Shown here: positions 4,046-5,718 of the stretch, piece after piece
Layout: the number at the start of each line of letters is the position of its first letter
Position numbering within the stretch: the first letter of the stretch is position 1
Assembly (NCBI GenBank): GCA_026993705.1
Contig: JALWSJ010000219.1
Coordinates: 1-5,718, forward strand
Direction of reading: 5' to 3'
DNA: 5,718 nt
Source: Flavobacteriales bacterium
Lineage (GTDB): Bacteria; Bacteroidota; Bacteroidia; Flavobacteriales_D; Parvicellaceae
Notes under the pieces: generated by a model
Database searches by the model: none
Told to the model about the DNA's origin: nothing
What the model saw: the letters and a program-made list of their open reading frames with translations, nothing else
Made by a program: the position numbers and the translations under genes

Positions 4046-5718
4046 TCAGCTAATTATTTGATATTTTATTTTCTCTAAATCGGAATACGCAATATGCAAT
4101 ACTTCTTCCAATTGGTTCACAATATCGGTATTTCTATCTAATATTGCAACATCCGACTTGATTTTTTCTAAAGTGATTAACATATTTTTTGCTTTTTCGA
4201 TTCCCATATAACCTACATTACCTTTTATTTTGTGAGCCGTCTTTGCGACCAACTCCCATTCTTTCTTACTAAACTCATCTTTTAGCTGCTCAAAATCAGG
4301 TGGTACATTTTTAAGAAATAAATCTATATACTTTACAATCTTTTCTGTTTTTCCTCCCATTAACTCAACTAGCCCGGTAAGATTAACCGTATCTGTAATC
4401 AGAAATGACGATTCCTCTTTTGGAGCTACTTCGTTTTCCGAAACTGCTCCTTGCAGAGCAACTGTCGGTAAAACTCTTTTTATCTTTCCGTACAATTGAT
4501 ATAAGTTAATCGGTTTTGCTATATAATCATCCATTCCCGCTTCATCACATCGTTCTGCTACTCCGTCGATAGCATGAGCCGTCATAGCTATAACCGGTGT
4601 ATTGTAATTCAAGTTATTTTTGTCTGCCCGTATCTTCTTCGTTGTATCAAAACCATTCAGTACAGGCATCTGCAAATCCATTAATATTACATCATACTTT
4701 TTTCTACTGCATAACAACAACGCTTTTTCTCCATTTTCTGCTAAATCAACCGAAACATTGTGTTTTTCGGAATGTACTAAATCATAAAAAATCGAGCGAT
4801 TCAAATCCGTATCGTCCACAGCTAATATAGATACGTTTGATAAACTTTCGATACTGTCTTTAACTTTCTCCGATGCATCAACTTCCTCTCCCTTTGGAAA
4901 AGTAATATAAAAAGAGAACACCGTCCCCTCTCCTTCCTTACTTTTTATTTTGATTTTTGAATCCATCAACTCTACCAATTGTTTGGTTATAGCCAAACCA
5001 AGTCCGGTTCCGCCATAATTACGCGTAGTATCTACCCCTGCTTGTTCATAGCTTTTGAATATTTTCTCTATTTTCTCCGCAGGAATACCTATCCCCGTAT
5101 CCAACACCTCAAAATATAAGGTAACCCTATCATCTATTTGTTCTTCTTTCCGAATGGAAATAACGACTTCCCCTTTCTTTGTAAACTTCAAAGCGTTATC
5201 CGTTAAATTCAATAATATTTGGTTCAATCGCAAAGGGTCTCCTTTTATTCTATCGGGAACATTTTTGCCTATATTAGCCCGAAGCAAAACCGGTTTTTCT
5301 TTTGTTTTAAAACTTAAAGCATCGATAATTTCATTGACTATGGAACGTAAAGAAAAATCAATTTTCTCTAAGACAATTGCCCCCTTTTCCAACTTGGCTA
5401 AATCCAATACATCATTTACCAAGAACAAAATATTTTTTGCACTATACTTTATTGTTTTTAAATACTTGTATTGCACCTCATCTAAATTCGTTTGCTCCAA
5501 CAACTGAGTCATACCCACAACGGCATTCAACGGCGTTCTAATTTCATGACTTGTATAGGCGAAAAACTCTTCCTTATCTTTTTTAGAGCGTTGTGCCAAT
5601 TCGGTAGCTTTCTCCAATTCCTTATTGATTTTATTCTTCTGCCTCAAATTATAGTACAAGATAAGACTAAAAATAACGGTTAATATAGCAATCGAAAGCA
5701 AAATATAGGTTCTACTCC
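4046..5718 (-). CDS. Hybrid sensor histidine kinase with REC and HPt domains, N-terminus outside window
   Basis: The frame is open to the right edge (upstream codons read S-R-T-Y-I-L), so the start and sensor region are missing; a TTG at 5701 is not a credible start. Counting residue 1 at 5701-5699, the order is: transmembrane helix (to about 19), charged coiled-coil linker (20-45), HisKA with H52 in S-H-E-I-R-T-P-L-N, HATPase_c with N-box (N165/N169), G1 D-T-G-I-G-I-P (201-207), F-box (214-220) and G2 G-G-T-G-L-G-L-A-I (230-238). REC follows with D296/D297, phosphoacceptor D342 (M-D-L-Q-M-P), T374 and K396. HPt has H490 in A-H-K-I-K-G. No catalytic residue is missing, so it can autophosphorylate and pass phosphate H52 to D342 to H490. 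The regulator starts one base after the stop. In flavobacteria such kinases often have periplasmic TPR repeats upstream of the membrane helix; that is an expectation, not seen here. Confidence 0.95.
   Translation of the reverse strand, partial: SRTYILLSIAILTVIFSLILYYNLRQKNKINKELEKATELAQRSKKDKEEFFAYTSHEIRTPLNAVVGMTQLLEQTNLDEVQYKYLKTIKYSAKNILFLVNDVLDLAKLEKGAIVLEKIDFSLRSIVNEIIDALSFKTKEKPVLLRANIGKNVPDRIKGDPLRLNQILLNLTDNALKFTKKGEVVISIRKEEQIDDRVTLYFEVLDTGIGIPAEKIEKIFKSYEQAGVDTTRNYGGTGLGLAITKQLVELMDSKIKIKSKEGEGTVFSFYITFPKGEEVDASEKVKDSIESLSNVSILAVDDTDLNRSIFYDLVHSEKHNVSVDLAENGEKALLLCSRKKYDVILMDLQMPVLNGFDTTKKIRADKNNLNYNTPVIAMTAHAIDGVAERCDEAGMDDYIAKPINLYQLYGKIKRVLPTVALQGAVSENEVAPKEESSFLITDTVNLTGLVELMGGKTEKIVKYIDLFLKNVPPDFEQLKDEFSKKEWELVAKTAHKIKGNVGYMGIEKAKNMLITLEKIKSDVAILDRNTDIVNQLEEVLHIAYSDLEKIKYQIIS

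Noticed and set aside
5699..5701. TTG at 5701 as the kinase start codon
   Set aside because: The frame stays open to the window edge, and the hydrophobic helix already begins upstream of this codon (T-Y-I-L-L). The real start is beyond 5718.

Overview
The window looks like AT-rich chromosomal DNA of a Bacteroidota bacterium, most likely a flavobacterium. Four things point that way. The one clear promoter has the Bacteroidota form (TTG, 20 nt, TATCTTTG). Start codons lack obvious Shine-Dalgarno sequences. A hybrid sensor kinase is paired with a LytTR regulator. The gap between genes holds a palindromic repeat whose boxes I recall from flavobacterial genomes. A Capnocytophaga-like genus is possible, but I cannot establish it from the sequence.

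All six genes supported here lie on the minus strand, so transcription runs from right to left. From right to left the layout is: (1) 5718-4046, a hybrid histidine kinase (membrane segment, HisKA, HATPase, REC, HPt) whose N-terminal sensor part is cut off by the window edge; (2) 4044-3355, a REC-LytTR response regulator starting one base after the kinase stop; (3) 3294-1402, a fused two-domain DppD/DppF-type ABC ATPase of the peptide-uptake family; (4) 1392-814, an RdgB/HAM1 XTP/dITP diphosphatase starting 9 bases after the ABC stop; (5) 813-412, about 400 bases without a credible gene, filled by inverted repeats including a three-way-junction repeat at 663-800; (6) 411-160 and 163-1, an antitoxin and a RelE/ParE-type toxin overlapping by ATGA, with their own promoter at 467-436. 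The toxin runs off the left edge.

The kinase and regulator can be read as one four-step phosphorelay: kinase His, kinase REC Asp, HPt His, LytTR-regulator Asp. Every phosphoacceptor is present, and the output is DNA binding by the LytTR domain. The ABC ATPase has no permease or binding-protein gene beside it here, and its coupling to the nucleotide-pool cleaning enzyme is probably positional rather than functional. The toxin-antitoxin pair is a separate transcription unit beyond the repeat region.

Nothing in the window amounts to a clearly new system. The structured intergenic repeat, the roughly 45-residue insertion in the first ABC domain and the truncated TA pair deserve the second look.
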